Source of the DNA: JAGOPB01 sp964606295
GTDB taxonomy: Bacteria > Patescibacteriota > Minisyncoccia > Phycocordibacterales > UBA9973
Reading direction: 5' to 3'
Length of the DNA stretch: 31,792 nucleotides
Assembly (NCBI GenBank): GCA_964606295.1
Contig: CAZSFR010000006.1
Span: 1 to 31,792, forward strand
Every line of letters begins with the position of its first letter. Positions within the stretch are counted from its first letter, which is position 1. This document shows, piece by piece, positions 1 to 6,862 of this stretch. Under the pieces are notes generated by a model, which was given only the letters and a program-made list of their open reading frames with translations, was not told the DNA's origin and did not search any database. Both the position numbers and the translations under genes were made by a program.

Positions 1-324
1 GAAGGAACCCTTGATCTTGAAGGCCTCACCACACTCTCAGATACTGCTATAGAATTTCTGTCGAAACACAAAGGACACCTTAGTCTTTCCAGCCTCACCA
101 CAATCACAGATACTGCAGCAGAACATCTATCGAAACACAAAGGAGACCTTAGTCTTTCCGGCCTCACCACAATCACAGATACTGCGGCAGAACATCTGTC
201 GAAACACGAAGGATACCTTAATCTTTCCGGCCTCACCACACTCTCAGATACTGCAGCAGAACATCTGTCGAAACATAAAGGAACCCTTTGGCTTTCCGAA
301 GCTAGCAAGGCGAAACCTTGCTAG
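1..324 (+). CDS. C-terminal end of a 23-residue leucine-rich-type repeat protein (5' partial)
   Basis: The frame is open from the first base to a TAG at 322-324, giving 107 residues of a protein that starts outside the window. It is built of near-identical 23-residue units with the core LSLSGLTTITDTAAEHLSKH; about four and a half units are visible before the last one decays into WLSEASKAKPC. The regular Leu/Ile spacing (LxLxxLxxLxD, then AAExLSKHKG) resembles the short leucine-rich-like repeats of planctomycete and CPR surface or cytoplasmic proteins, so a curved solenoid used for binding is a reasonable guess. No signal peptide or catalytic part is visible because the front is missing. The stop codon lies inside a 9-bp perfect hairpin. 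Function unknown. Confidence 0.75.
   Translation, partial: EGTLDLEGLTTLSDTAIEFLSKHKGHLSLSSLTTITDTAAEHLSKHKGDLSLSGLTTITDTAAEHLSKHEGYLNLSGLTTLSDTAAEHLSKHKGTLWLSEASKAKPC
30..290 (+). repeat. 69-bp tandem coding repeats
   Basis: The motif CTCACCACAATCACAGATAC and its variants recur every 69 bp with only a few substitutions per unit (for example ACAATCACA versus ACACTCTCA). The period equals 23 codons and stays in frame with the repeat protein. Such high nucleotide identity suggests recent unit duplication or gene conversion and predicts copy-number variation between strains. Confidence 0.85.
302..324 (+). terminator. Hairpin over the stop codon of the repeat gene
   Basis: CTAGCAAGG and CCTTGCTAG form a perfect 9-bp stem around the 5-nt loop CGAAA, and the final TAG is the stop codon. 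No T-run follows, so it is either a weak terminator or an mRNA 3'-end stabiliser. Confidence 0.4.
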
Positions 325-450
325 TTCTAAGGTGATTGTTGAACGTCTGCTATTGACTTTGTATGTACCGAATGTAAACGACGATGGGCGTAACATTTTT
401 ACATGATACCACGTGAGAGGAATTACATCCTTAATGCTAAACTTTTGAGA

Positions 451-636
451 TTATTTCGTACGATGTAGACAGCCGTCCCAACAGCACGGTCGGCGCATGC
501 CACCTGTCCATTCATTGCGTGCGAGCGCTGTCGCATCATCCCATGTTGCTCGCGTCGTAGGAGAAAAGGCAAGTGCTTTCCGTAAATCTGTTGGCAGTGC
601 ATGTGGCATTTTCACAAGGGTTTTCTTTTTGATCAT
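451..636 (-). pseudogene. YdeI/OmdA-type small protein with an internal deletion
   Basis: The 61-residue product begins around MPHALPTDLRKALAFSP, continues ATWDDATALARNEW, and ends MRRPCCWDGCLHR. These are the two ends of the C-terminal domain found in YdeI/OmpD-associated (OmdA-type) proteins. In that family about 25 residues, including an Arg-rich helix (ETRxRRIERT type), normally lie between ARNEW and the RRPCCW tail; here ARNEW runs straight into TGGMRRPCCW. The deletion is in frame, so a short product is still possible, but loss of a whole helix makes a non-functional gene more likely. The native start may be the internal Met at 609 (MPHALP). Function of the family is poorly defined. Assignment rests on remembered family motifs. 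Confidence 0.5.
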
Positions 637-692
637 TGTATATCAATTATGCCAAATCTGTTCCTCAGCGCTTTTTTATACCTTGTGAATCT

Positions 693-720
693 TTGAATAT
701 CTCGGCATTTGGCGTATACT
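693..720 (+). promoter_or_regulatory. Sigma70-type promoter of the 41-residue basic protein
   Basis: TTGAAT at 693-698 and TATACT at 715-720 are separated by 16 bp, about 30 bp upstream of the ATG at 751. Confidence 0.5.
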
Positions 721-750
721 AATGAGAGTTTACTAATAACAAAAATTTAT

Positions 751-876
751 ATGGGAAAAAGAGCCACATCACTCGGACCAAAAGGCAAATCGAAGCGTTC
801 ACCAAAGACCAAGAAGCGACTTGAGACCAAGCGAGCAATGCTCGCCGCGAAGAGGGGAAAGAAGGGAAGGAAATAG
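751..876 (+). CDS. 41-residue highly basic protein
   Basis: An ATG at 751 opens 41 codons ending at TAG 874-876. The product (MGKRATSLGPKGKSKRS to the C-terminal RGKKGRK) is roughly 40 percent Lys/Arg, has no Cys and no hydrophobic stretch, and is probably disordered until it binds RNA or DNA. It has its own promoter upstream and a strong intrinsic terminator just downstream, which supports a real single-gene transcript despite its size. A ribosome- or nucleoid-associated role is a guess from charge alone; I do not recognise a named family. Confidence 0.65.
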   Translation: MGKRATSLGPKGKSKRSPKTKKRLETKRAMLAAKRGKKGRK

Positions 877-883
877 AGCCAAA

Positions 884-921
884 CAAAAAAACTCCGCCAG
901 CTGGCGGGGTGTTTTTGTTTT
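884..921 (+). terminator. Rho-independent terminator
   Basis: ACTCCGCCA (891-899) pairs with TGGCGGGGT (902-910), one G-U pair included, flanked by an A-tract upstream and GTTTTTGTTTT downstream. It ends the basic-protein transcript. Confidence 0.85.
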
Positions 922-969
922 AGTGTGAGAGGCAGAGACATTTTCACTTGATATGATAGACTACGCATT

Positions 970-1890
970 ATGACAGCCAAGAAGTTCAATATACACAAAC
1001 TGCTCCCATACGCTGAAACAAGTATTCTGACGCTCCTTGTCGTTGCAGGGGCCTTTGTATATGGTGTCCTTTATATAAACAAAAACGTCCGAACACTCAA
1101 GGATGAACAAGCGAAAACAGCAGTGACAATCACTGGTTTGGAAAATAAGATAACACTGCTTGAGAGTACGCTCACTGGTACGACCAAAAACGCGGAAGAT
1201 TTGTCATTTGCTTTGAACAATACTGTCAACAAAAATACAGTTCTCGAGAGCCAACTTTCAACTATTACGAGCACCGTCGGGACGCTTGAAAAATTGAGCT
1301 TTGCGGATGAAGAGTTACTCAAGAAATATTCCAAAGTATATTTCTTGAATGAGCACTACGTCCCTATAAGTCTCACAAAAATCGAACCAGACTATCTGTA
1401 TGAGCCATCTCGTGGACTCGAAATACATAGTAATGTCTGGCCATTTTTGGAAGAATTGATAGATGACGCAAACAAGGACGGAGGAAATCTTCGAGTTGGC
1501 TCCGCATATAGATCTTTTGGAACACAGGCAGTTTTGAAATCTTCATATCGAGTAACATATGGCGCTGGCACGGCAAACTCTTTTTCTGCTGAGCAGGGAT
1601 ACTCTGAGCATCAACTAGGTACAACAATCGATTTCACGACTACTGGCATTAGCGGGCAGTTGAATGGTTTTGATGCGACAAGAGAATACGAGTGGTTGCT
1701 GGAGAACGGTCACAAGTACGGATTTATTGTTTCGTACCCCAAGGATAATATATTTTATAAGTACGAGCCGTGGCACTGGCGTTTCGTTGGTGTAAAACTC
1801 GCGAGTGATTTGCATGAGCAAAATATACATTTTTATGATATGGACCAACGTGTTATAGATACGTATTTGGCGTATATTTTTGACCGTTAG
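970..1890 (+). CDS. D-alanyl-D-alanine carboxypeptidase, VanY family, membrane anchored
   Basis: This 306-residue protein has one N-terminal membrane helix (about residues 17-36), a coiled-coil-like stalk (about 38-115), and a C-terminal VanY/peptidase M15B domain. The zinc-site motif SEHQLGTTID places the metal ligands at His214 and Asp221, and EPWHW supplies the catalytic Glu266 and the third ligand His269. The SAYRSF motif at 178-183 is the usual substrate-binding element. The family removes the terminal D-Ala from peptidoglycan stem peptides, so the domain should face the cell wall side. It is monocistronic: a terminator lies upstream, and the next gene is 90 bp away. A TATGAT hexamer at 952-957 may be its -10 box. 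Confident in the family; the exact peptide substrate is unknown. Confidence 0.9.
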   Translation: MTAKKFNIHKLLPYAETSILTLLVVAGAFVYGVLYINKNVRTLKDEQAKTAVTITGLENKITLLESTLTGTTKNAEDLSFALNNTVNKNTVLESQLSTITSTVGTLEKLSFADEELLKKYSKVYFLNEHYVPISLTKIEPDYLYEPSRGLEIHSNVWPFLEELIDDANKDGGNLRVGSAYRSFGTQAVLKSSYRVTYGAGTANSFSAEQGYSEHQLGTTIDFTTTGISGQLNGFDATREYEWLLENGHKYGFIVSYPKDNIFYKYEPWHWRFVGVKLASDLHEQNIHFYDMDQRVIDTYLAYIFDR

Positions 1891-1924
1891 AAATACAGTA
1901 TGTCGACTATGTACACGTCTTTGC

Positions 1925-1930
1925 TATAAT
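1925..1930 (+). promoter_or_regulatory. Consensus -10 box
   Basis: A TATAAT at 1925-1930 lies 52 bp upstream of the secreted-protein start at 1983. A second -10-like hexamer, TATAGT, sits at 1935-1940. The matching -35 is weak. Confidence 0.4.
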
Positions 1931-1982
1931 TGGGTATAGTGACAACATGTAATAATTGGTCAATAGATTAACTACGATTCAA

Positions 1983-2342
1983 ATGCGTATGAAAAAAATA
2001 TTACTTTACTTCATAGTCGCAGTTCTCATTGTTTTGCCAGCAGTTGCCTCAGCGTCGTGGTGGAATCCATTTTCTTGGTTTGCCAAGAGACATACGACGC
2101 CAGTAGTTCAAGTCCAAAATAGTACTGAGATTCCCAAAATCACCGATAAGTCTGCTCCTCTAAACTCGATGATAAAAGTTGCGTCAACAATAGGTGCGGA
2201 TGCGACATGACGTGACAATAATGTGAGCTGGGCTGCTGCAGGGATATTGGGAACAGGAAAATATTATTGTGCAGACAGCACAGGAATAGCAGGAGACCAG
2301 GATTCCGGTCTTGCGTCAAGCCAAGTGAAGTGTGCTGAATAG
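1983..2342 (+). pseudogene. Small secreted protein interrupted by an in-frame TGA
   Basis: From ATG 1983 (or 1989) the frame encodes a signal peptide (MKKILLYFIVAVLIVLP then AVASAS) followed by a Trp-rich mature start (WWNPFSWF). It meets TGA at 2208-2210. The same frame then stays open for another 43 codons to TAG 2340-2342, encoding NVSWAAAGILGTGKYYCADS and ending VKCAE. That tail, with Tyr-Tyr-Cys and a second Cys near the end, resembles the C-terminal part of type IV pilin-like CPR proteins. An intact ancestor of about 119 residues is therefore likely. TGA is an ordinary stop elsewhere in the window, so recoding is not favoured. A truncated 75-residue secreted product may still be made. 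Confidence 0.55.
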
Positions 2343-2346
2343 TTCC

Positions 2347-2697
2347 TTATCGTAAATTATCACCGAGAGTGACAGTGTCCTTTGATGGTGCGATAAGAAT
2401 ATATCCTTCACCGTTTGTATTTTTGAAACCGAGAGTGAGAACTTCAGATGAAAATGGTCCGATCTGGCGAGGAGGGAAGTTGACGACGCAGGCGACAAGC
2501 ATGCCGAGGAGTTCGGCTTTCTCGTATGCGCCAACAAGCTGGACGCTGGAACGTTTTGTGCCTATATCGGCACCGAAATCAATTGTAAGTTTGTAAGCAG
2601 GCTTTCTCGCTTCAGGAAAATCCTGGACATCGATTACTTTTCCTAGGCGAATATCTACCTTTTCAAAATCTTCTATTTCTATAGTGTCTTTTTGCAT
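2347..2697 (-). CDS. csaA: CsaA-like tRNA-binding (EMAP/OB-fold) protein
   Basis: The 116-residue product matches the CsaA family over its whole length: IEDFEKVDIRLGKV at the N-terminus, FPEARKPAYKLTIDFG, the KRSSVQ segment, and VVNFPPRQIGPFSSEVLTLG. This is the stand-alone OB fold related to the tRNA-binding domain of methionyl- and phenylalanyl-tRNA synthetases. CsaA dimers bind tRNA and were proposed to act as a Sec-related export chaperone in Bacillus; the cellular role is still uncertain. Length is normal for the family. The start is supported by a TATGAT hexamer 8 nt upstream, which would give a leaderless mRNA. It faces away from the acquired-looking genes to its right. Confidence 0.88.
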   Translation of the reverse strand: MQKDTIEIEDFEKVDIRLGKVIDVQDFPEARKPAYKLTIDFGADIGTKRSSVQLVGAYEKAELLGMLVACVVNFPPRQIGPFSSEVLTLGFKNTNGEGYILIAPSKDTVTLGDNLR

Positions 2698-2705
2698 GAG
2701 AAATT

Positions 2706-2711
2706 ATCATA
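2706..2711 (-). promoter_or_regulatory. -10 box for leaderless csaA mRNA
   Basis: On the minus strand TATGAT is followed by 8 nt and the ATG, so transcription should start at or next to the start codon. Confidence 0.4.
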
Positions 2712-2831
2712 ACACGAAACAGTGGGAATAGAAAAAGTTATTCTGCGTAGAATATTTGTTTGTAACGTAATAAAAATGGTGCCAAGACCAATAATAATTT
2801 CGTATCAAATTAGAAAGCAACAGATTTGTGT

Positions 2832-2865
2832 AAAAAAAATGGGTGTGTCGAAGATCGACACACCC
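2832..2865 (-). terminator. Rho-independent terminator of the T9SS-type gene
   Basis: GGGTGTGTCGA (2841-2851) and TCGACACACCC (2855-2865) form a perfect 11-bp stem with a 3-nt loop. The plus-strand A8 run at 2832-2839 is the U-tract for a minus-strand transcript. The stop codon of the gene lies only 6 bp away. Confidence 0.9.
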
Positions 2866-2871
2866 ACAATA

Positions 2872-4128
2872 TTAATTCATCACAATAATTTTTACTACAT
2901 AGTTTCCACATTGAAGAATGTATATTCCTTCTTCAATTTTTATAGAAACCGGGAAAATCTTCCCAATAACAATTTCTGAATGCACGAGTCTTCCAGAAAG
3001 ATCGAATAGTTTCAGCATTCCTGAAAATCGTACTGGAACTTTGACTGTGAAATCTCCACTACTCGGGTTTGGATAAACTACAATTTCGCTGGATTCATTT
3101 GATTCAATGCTATCAAGACGAAAAATGTGATAGCTGTGAGCATAGTTTTGAATCCATGTTCCTGAATTCATCACGACATACTGACTTTCTCCACTCCAAG
3201 CGATGTATACTCTTGCCCCATAAGTAGTACTTTGTACGATTCGTCCGTTCTCATCGGAGAGTTCGCTCCACTCTGCAACTGTGCTAAATTCTGACACTAT
3301 TGAAGCGCCGGTGTCATTGAAGATGGTACCTGTCACAAACAATTCCTCGTTTGGAGATATAGCTATACATCTGGGGATGTCAATGTTAGGTGAGAATTCC
3401 CATTCATACTTATCATATGTTGCCAGATAACCATCATCTTGGTTTCCCCAACAAATCAACACGAGCTTTTCCTGCCAGATACTCATAGAGACCCCAATGT
3501 AGTACTTCGGGTCATCTTCTCCTTGTGACATTGATAACGGATTCAGATACTTATCGTATTTGAAAAAGGAAGCATTCCTTTCGCTAGTCAATACATACAA
3601 AGATGTGTCTTCTCCTGCACTTGCAAATGGTACGATGCCTCGCACTGTACCCGGTAGAATCTTGGTAGTGATCTCACCCGTAGATAGATCATATCTTGCA
3701 AAATTTGCCTCATTGTTGTCTATTGAGCCAAGAGTTCCGCCAAAATACAAGCTATTTTGGTAAAGACAAATTGAATATAAAAACCCTGTTGACTCAACAA
3801 GTAATGAGTGAACCCCGTCTTGGATTTTACCCAACCCTAGGGCGCCACCTGTGTATATAATTCCATCATTGGTTTCCACGACAGAATATATGTTTCTGGG
3901 AATTTTCCAAGGCAAAGCGTACGATTTTCCATTACTTACGATACAGCCATTTAGCGGTGCTGGTGCAAACAAGAATTGTCCATCACCATAAACAAAAATA
4001 TCACCATTTTTCAATGTAACACAACCATTCACGGTTGCACCACTCCAGCCAATGGTTAAAACTGGTTTAAATGACTGAGCCTCCGCAATCCCTGCAAAAG
4101 CAACAAAGAGAATCAAAATACATTTCAT
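2872..4128 (-). CDS. Secreted beta-rich protein with a C-terminal T9SS type A sorting domain
   Basis: The 418-residue protein starts with a signal peptide (MKCILILFVAFAGIAEAQ). The middle is beta-rich with recurring units of the type GDIFVYGDGQF, IIYTGGALG and SLYFGGTLGS, suggesting a beta-propeller-like fold. The last 76 residues (from about 343) match the Por/T9SS type A sorting domain: VVYPNPSSGDFTV, then LFDLSGRLV, then GIYIL and a final basic beta strand. In Bacteroidetes that domain sends proteins through the outer membrane and is then removed. CPR bacteria are not known to have a type IX system or a typical outer membrane, so the gene looks acquired. It is transcribed alone on the minus strand and has a strong terminator. 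The ligand of the propeller-like part is unknown. Confidence 0.8.
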   Translation of the reverse strand: MKCILILFVAFAGIAEAQSFKPVLTIGWSGATVNGCVTLKNGDIFVYGDGQFLFAPAPLNGCIVSNGKSYALPWKIPRNIYSVVETNDGIIYTGGALGLGKIQDGVHSLLVESTGFLYSICLYQNSLYFGGTLGSIDNNEANFARYDLSTGEITTKILPGTVRGIVPFASAGEDTSLYVLTSERNASFFKYDKYLNPLSMSQGEDDPKYYIGVSMSIWQEKLVLICWGNQDDGYLATYDKYEWEFSPNIDIPRCIAISPNEELFVTGTIFNDTGASIVSEFSTVAEWSELSDENGRIVQSTTYGARVYIAWSGESQYVVMNSGTWIQNYAHSYHIFRLDSIESNESSEIVVYPNPSSGDFTVKVPVRFSGMLKLFDLSGRLVHSEIVIGKIFPVSIKIEEGIYILQCGNYVVKIIVMN

Positions 4129-4246
4129 TTTAAATATTTACTGAAACATTAACACATTTGACTAACCATGCCAATCCTTACTGGTTGTCAAAACTTGAAT
4201 AGCTTTACCGACTATGTCAAATAGTGAGGGGGTGTTTGATAGTTTT

Positions 4247-4275
4247 TTGACATTATTACACTCAAATGTTATGTT
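4247..4275 (+). promoter_or_regulatory. Strong sigma70-type promoter
   Basis: TTGACA (4247-4252) and TATGTT (4270-4275) are spaced by 17 bp. The ATG of the 114-residue gene follows 15 bp later, leaving a leader of only about 8 nt. Confidence 0.7.
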
Positions 4276-4290
4276 AATCAAAACACAAAA

Positions 4291-4635
4291 ATGGAAAATT
4301 TTTTTGAAGTAAAAGGTAAGGAGTACTTTTACAAAGGATTGGCACCTTTTAAGGTAGCGGTAATGAATGAGGACCTAGGGTGGATACCAAAAACCAATAT
4401 ATACTTTGCGGATTCTGTGTCCTCTCCAGAAGTGCTAGATTCAATAGCGGACTGCAAAAAGTACATCAAAGAGGGCAAAAAGAGTAGAAAATATGTATGT
4501 GCATACATATTAGACTACGCACAAAAAACGATATATTACGATGATTTGAAAGCGCTCTCGCATGCAAATGCGCTTCTCAAAAATAAAAAACAGGACAATT
4601 ATTTCACTAAAATAGTGGAAGTGGATGATTGGTAA
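4291..4635 (+). CDS. Unrecognised 114-residue protein
   Basis: I do not recognise this protein. It is soluble, mixed alpha/beta in appearance and rich in Lys and Tyr (KGKEYFYKGLAPFKVAVMNE near the start, SRKYVCAYILDYAQKTIYYD in the middle), with two Cys and no signal peptide or membrane helix. The start is supported by a strong promoter directly upstream, and a terminator follows within 12 bp of the stop, so it is a complete single-gene unit. It lies between a T9SS-type secreted protein and a 2OG oxygenase on the opposite strand, in a patch that seems unrelated to its housekeeping surroundings. Confidence 0.7.
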   Translation: MENFFEVKGKEYFYKGLAPFKVAVMNEDLGWIPKTNIYFADSVSSPEVLDSIADCKKYIKEGKKSRKYVCAYILDYAQKTIYYDDLKALSHANALLKNKKQDNYFTKIVEVDDW

Positions 4636-4646
4636 AATATAGAGTG

Positions 4647-4670
4647 TGCCATCAAAACGATGGCATTTTT
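4647..4670 (+). terminator. Rho-independent terminator
   Basis: TGCCATC (4647-4653) and GATGGCA (4659-4665) pair around AAAAC and are followed at once by TTTTT. It ends the 114-residue gene. Confidence 0.85.
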
Positions 4671-4679
4671 AATTTGTAT

Positions 4680-4707
4680 AAAAATTCCCTTTCATTGAAT
4701 GAAAGGG
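4680..4707 (-). terminator. Rho-independent terminator of the 2OG oxygenase gene
   Basis: CCCTTTCA (4687-4694) and TGAAAGGG (4700-4707) form a perfect 8-bp stem. The plus-strand AAAAATT before it becomes the U-rich tail on the minus strand. Confidence 0.75.
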
Positions 4708-4723
4708 AGAAATTAATTTTGTG

Positions 4724-5650
4724 TCATATCAAGCCGATTTCCTTCAATCTTTGGTCTAGATATTCTCCTGCTGTTGCGAAGAGAAAATCCTTGGGATTGT
4801 ATGGTCCGAATTGCGGTAACGGAAGGATGCGTACATTTTGGTGCACGTGTCCAAAATATGGCATAGAATAGCGAGCGATATTTTTCTCACACACAACCTG
4901 ATGGTAACCGGATTTGTAGATGTTATTGGTGAAATATTGCAACATGTCTCCAACGTTCACGATGATTGAATCATCTACAATCTGGACAGGAATCCATTTT
5001 TTGTTCATCAGAAGTTCTAACCCTTTGTATTTTGCGGGAAGCAATGTGATGAAATTAATATCACTATGACCTTCTGCGCACATGCTAGCACTGTTACCTC
5101 CTGCCACAATCTCATTCATGAGAGTTGATTGTTTCGGTGACGCACTTGCGGGATAGTGTATCAGTCTCATGGTGCTATTTCCTTCCTTGTCGTCAAAGAA
5201 AGTTTCATCGAGACCAAGAGACATAGCAACCGCTTTAAGCATTGTTACGGCACAATTCCTGAAGGAATTGAACAATTTCTCATTGGCCTCACTGAAACCT
5301 CGTACATTTGCAACATAAGGCATCTTGTCTTCACTTCTGTGATGCCAGAAATGCTTTTCATCAGGGTTTTTTGCGCCAACAGCTTTTTCAACGCGAAGTG
5401 GCGTATAGCCGATTTGGTGTCCCAAATTTGTATATTCATAGGACAAACGTTGAGCAAGAGTCGTTTCTGTAAAAAATTTCTTCATATAGAAGTAGGCATT
5501 TTCTACATCTTCACGAGGTATGCCGTGGTTTGTAAGGATAATAAAACCCTTATTTGTGAACTCCTTCTTTAGCATATGAAGGAAGTCCGCACGTGGCACG
5601 CCACCTGTTAGAAAATTGTTGAGGTCTAGAACCTCTATTCTATTTTTCAT
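4724..5650 (-). CDS. 2-oxoglutarate/Fe(II) oxygenase, isopenicillin N synthase-like
   Basis: The 308-residue protein has the two-part layout of the family: an N-terminal DIOX_N-type segment (IEVLDLNNF, then FIILTNHGIP at about 36-45) and a C-terminal double-stranded beta helix. The iron ligands are visible as His195-Ser-Asp197 in EGHSDINFITLL and His250 in SGYHQVV. The 2OG-binding Arg-x-Ser is Arg260-Tyr-Ser262. Length is typical. Such enzymes hydroxylate, desaturate or cyclise small molecules using O2; the substrate cannot be read from sequence. No biosynthetic partner gene lies next to it. Oxygen-using tailoring enzymes are unusual in streamlined CPR genomes, so acquisition is plausible. 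It has its own terminator. Confidence 0.88.
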   Translation of the reverse strand: MKNRIEVLDLNNFLTGGVPRADFLHMLKKEFTNKGFIILTNHGIPREDVENAYFYMKKFFTETTLAQRLSYEYTNLGHQIGYTPLRVEKAVGAKNPDEKHFWHHRSEDKMPYVANVRGFSEANEKLFNSFRNCAVTMLKAVAMSLGLDETFFDDKEGNSTMRLIHYPASASPKQSTLMNEIVAGGNSASMCAEGHSDINFITLLPAKYKGLELLMNKKWIPVQIVDDSIIVNVGDMLQYFTNNIYKSGYHQVVCEKNIARYSMPYFGHVHQNVRILPLPQFGPYNPKDFLFATAGEYLDQRLKEIGLI

Positions 5651-5743
5651 AATTATTTAGATTTAAGCCCACTTTACAAGAAAATGACAAAATGTCCAAG
5701 GGGTGGCTATATAGTAGAGGGGGAGATTATCCACAGGTAGTGC

Positions 5744-5772
5744 TTGACTTATTTTACACGGCATGCTATCAT
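5744..5772 (+). promoter_or_regulatory. Cold shock gene promoter with a long leader
   Basis: TTGACT (5744-5749) and TATCAT (5767-5772) are spaced by 17 bp. Transcription would start near 5779, leaving a leader of about 74 nt, as is common for cold shock mRNAs. Confidence 0.75.
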
Positions 5773-5852
5773 TATGGTACAAAAGTTGTTGTAGAAATTG
5801 AGTCGAGTTTTTTTATCTATTTTTGTATATTATTTATCTAAGTTACTAAACC

Positions 5853-6050
5853 ATGACAGGAACAATCAAAAAGCTTACTGACAAAGGTTTCGGTTTCATC
5901 ACAGCAGAGGGACTTGCGAAGGATCTTTTCTTCCACTCAAACTCTCTCGTTGGCGTGCAGTTCAATGAACTTCGCGAAGGTGATGCTGTTACATTTGAAA
6001 CAGAAGAGTCTCCAAAAGGTATGAACGCTGTAAACGTACAGCGAGCATAA
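5853..6050 (+). CDS. csp: Cold shock protein (CspA family)
   Basis: This 65-residue protein is a complete cold shock domain. RNP1 is visible as KGFGFIT (residues 11-17) and RNP2 as DLFFHSN (24-30), with the usual VTFE and GMNAVNV strands at the end. It binds single-stranded RNA or DNA and melts mRNA structure. The gene is monocistronic, with a strong promoter, a long leader and a strong terminator. No Shine-Dalgarno-like run precedes the ATG. Confidence 0.95.
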   Translation: MTGTIKKLTDKGFGFITAEGLAKDLFFHSNSLVGVQFNELREGDAVTFETEESPKGMNAVNVQRA

Positions 6051-6061
6051 TCTAAGGAAAC

Positions 6062-6092
6062 AAAAAACGCCCGCGCAAGCGAGGCGTTTTTT
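6062..6092 (+). terminator. Rho-independent terminator of the cold shock gene
   Basis: AAAAAACGCC (6062-6071) pairs with GGCGTTTTTT (6083-6092), with an inner CGC-GCAA-GCG stem capped by a GCAA tetraloop. Confidence 0.9.
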
Positions 6093-6251
6093 GCTTGGAG
6101 CTGGTTTCGTGTTTTATCGCTGATTTTTATTGCATTATAGAGGTTATTGAAGAGCAGGCTAGGACTTAACCAGTTTTGGATTTCAAATAATTCAATTTCG
6201 TATCAACAGAGAGACTGATTTTCGGATACTAGACGAGAATAGCAGGCATGC

Positions 6252-6257
6252 TAGTAT
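6252..6257 (+). promoter_or_regulatory. -10 box for leaderless GNAT mRNA
   Basis: TAGTAT is followed by 6 nt and the ATG at 6264, the spacing expected if transcription starts on the A of the start codon. Confidence 0.35.
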
Positions 6258-6263
6258 CAAGGA

Positions 6264-6746
6264 ATGGAATTCGTAAAGGCCAAAAACAACGAAGAAGATT
6301 TCAAAGGATTTCTCAAGCTTGAGGAAGCTTTTAATCGTTACTATGAAAAGAAGGATATTGGCGGGCAGTATAAGCGCATCCCATTTGAAAAGCAGTCATC
6401 AGCAGACCATGTGTTGGAATATGCCAAGTTTTTGCATGACGACTGGTATTTTATATTTGCAAAAGAGAAGAGTGAGTACGTCGGTTATTTTGCAGGGACA
6501 ATATCTGCTATGCCACAGGGTTACAAAACACGAGAGGTGGGCTACGCTGATTCGATGATTATTTTGGATAAGTATCGCGACAAAGGGATGGGGCAAAAGT
6601 GCATGGACTTATTTGTGAAATGGCTTAAAGAGAAGGGCATAGAGTTCTGCCAACTCCATGTAAAAGCGCAAAATACTGATGTTGTCGCTAAGTATAAAAA
6701 ATGGGGATTTGAAATCGATGAGCATAGGATGTGGAAGAAGATTTGA
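6264..6746 (+). CDS. GNAT family N-acetyltransferase
   Basis: The 160-residue protein has the GNAT fold signature: a beta strand with YADSMIILDKY followed by the acetyl-CoA pyrophosphate loop RDKGMG (Arg105 to Gly110) and helix QKCMDLFVKWLKEKG, then the CQLHV strand and the C-terminal AKYKKWGFEID motif. It would transfer an acetyl group from acetyl-CoA to an amine; the acceptor is unknown. Length is normal. The gene appears to stand alone. It ends in TGA followed by unrelated sequence, which is one of the sites showing that TGA is a normal stop here. Confidence 0.9.
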   Translation: MEFVKAKNNEEDFKGFLKLEEAFNRYYEKKDIGGQYKRIPFEKQSSADHVLEYAKFLHDDWYFIFAKEKSEYVGYFAGTISAMPQGYKTREVGYADSMIILDKYRDKGMGQKCMDLFVKWLKEKGIEFCQLHVKAQNTDVVAKYKKWGFEIDEHRMWKKI

Positions 6747-6802
6747 GATTGAACAACAAACCTTGTTGGAAATAGGTGTGTTACAAAATTCTCTTCTCAC
6801 AC

Positions 6803-6862
6803 GTTACTGTTTGTGTAAGTAATGTAGACTTCCATTTACATTGTTGTAATGTAAACAGTAAC
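6803..6862. repeat. Nested inverted repeats in the GNAT-hpf gap
   Basis: GTTACTGTTT (6803-6812) is perfectly complementary to AAACAGTAAC (6853-6862). Inside, TTTACATT (6835-6842) is complementary to AATGTAAA (6848-6855). The two stems share AAA at 6853-6855, so full versions exclude each other. Role unknown. Confidence 0.5.

Noticed and set aside
30..290. Regular repeats as a CRISPR array
   Set aside because: The 69-bp period is contiguous, in frame and coding, without unique spacers. No CRISPR array was seen anywhere in the window despite the Csx3 genes.
2208..2210. TGA read as Gly or another amino acid, as in Absconditabacteria or Gracilibacteria
   Set aside because: TGA ends the GNAT gene, the first cupin and the cupin-kinase gene at natural C-termini, and full-length conserved proteins have no in-frame TGA. 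The standard stop meaning holds.
5156..5572. 138-codon plus-strand open frame opposite the 2OG oxygenase
   Set aside because: The minus-strand frame has clear catalytic motifs over its full length; the plus-strand one has none and no start signals.
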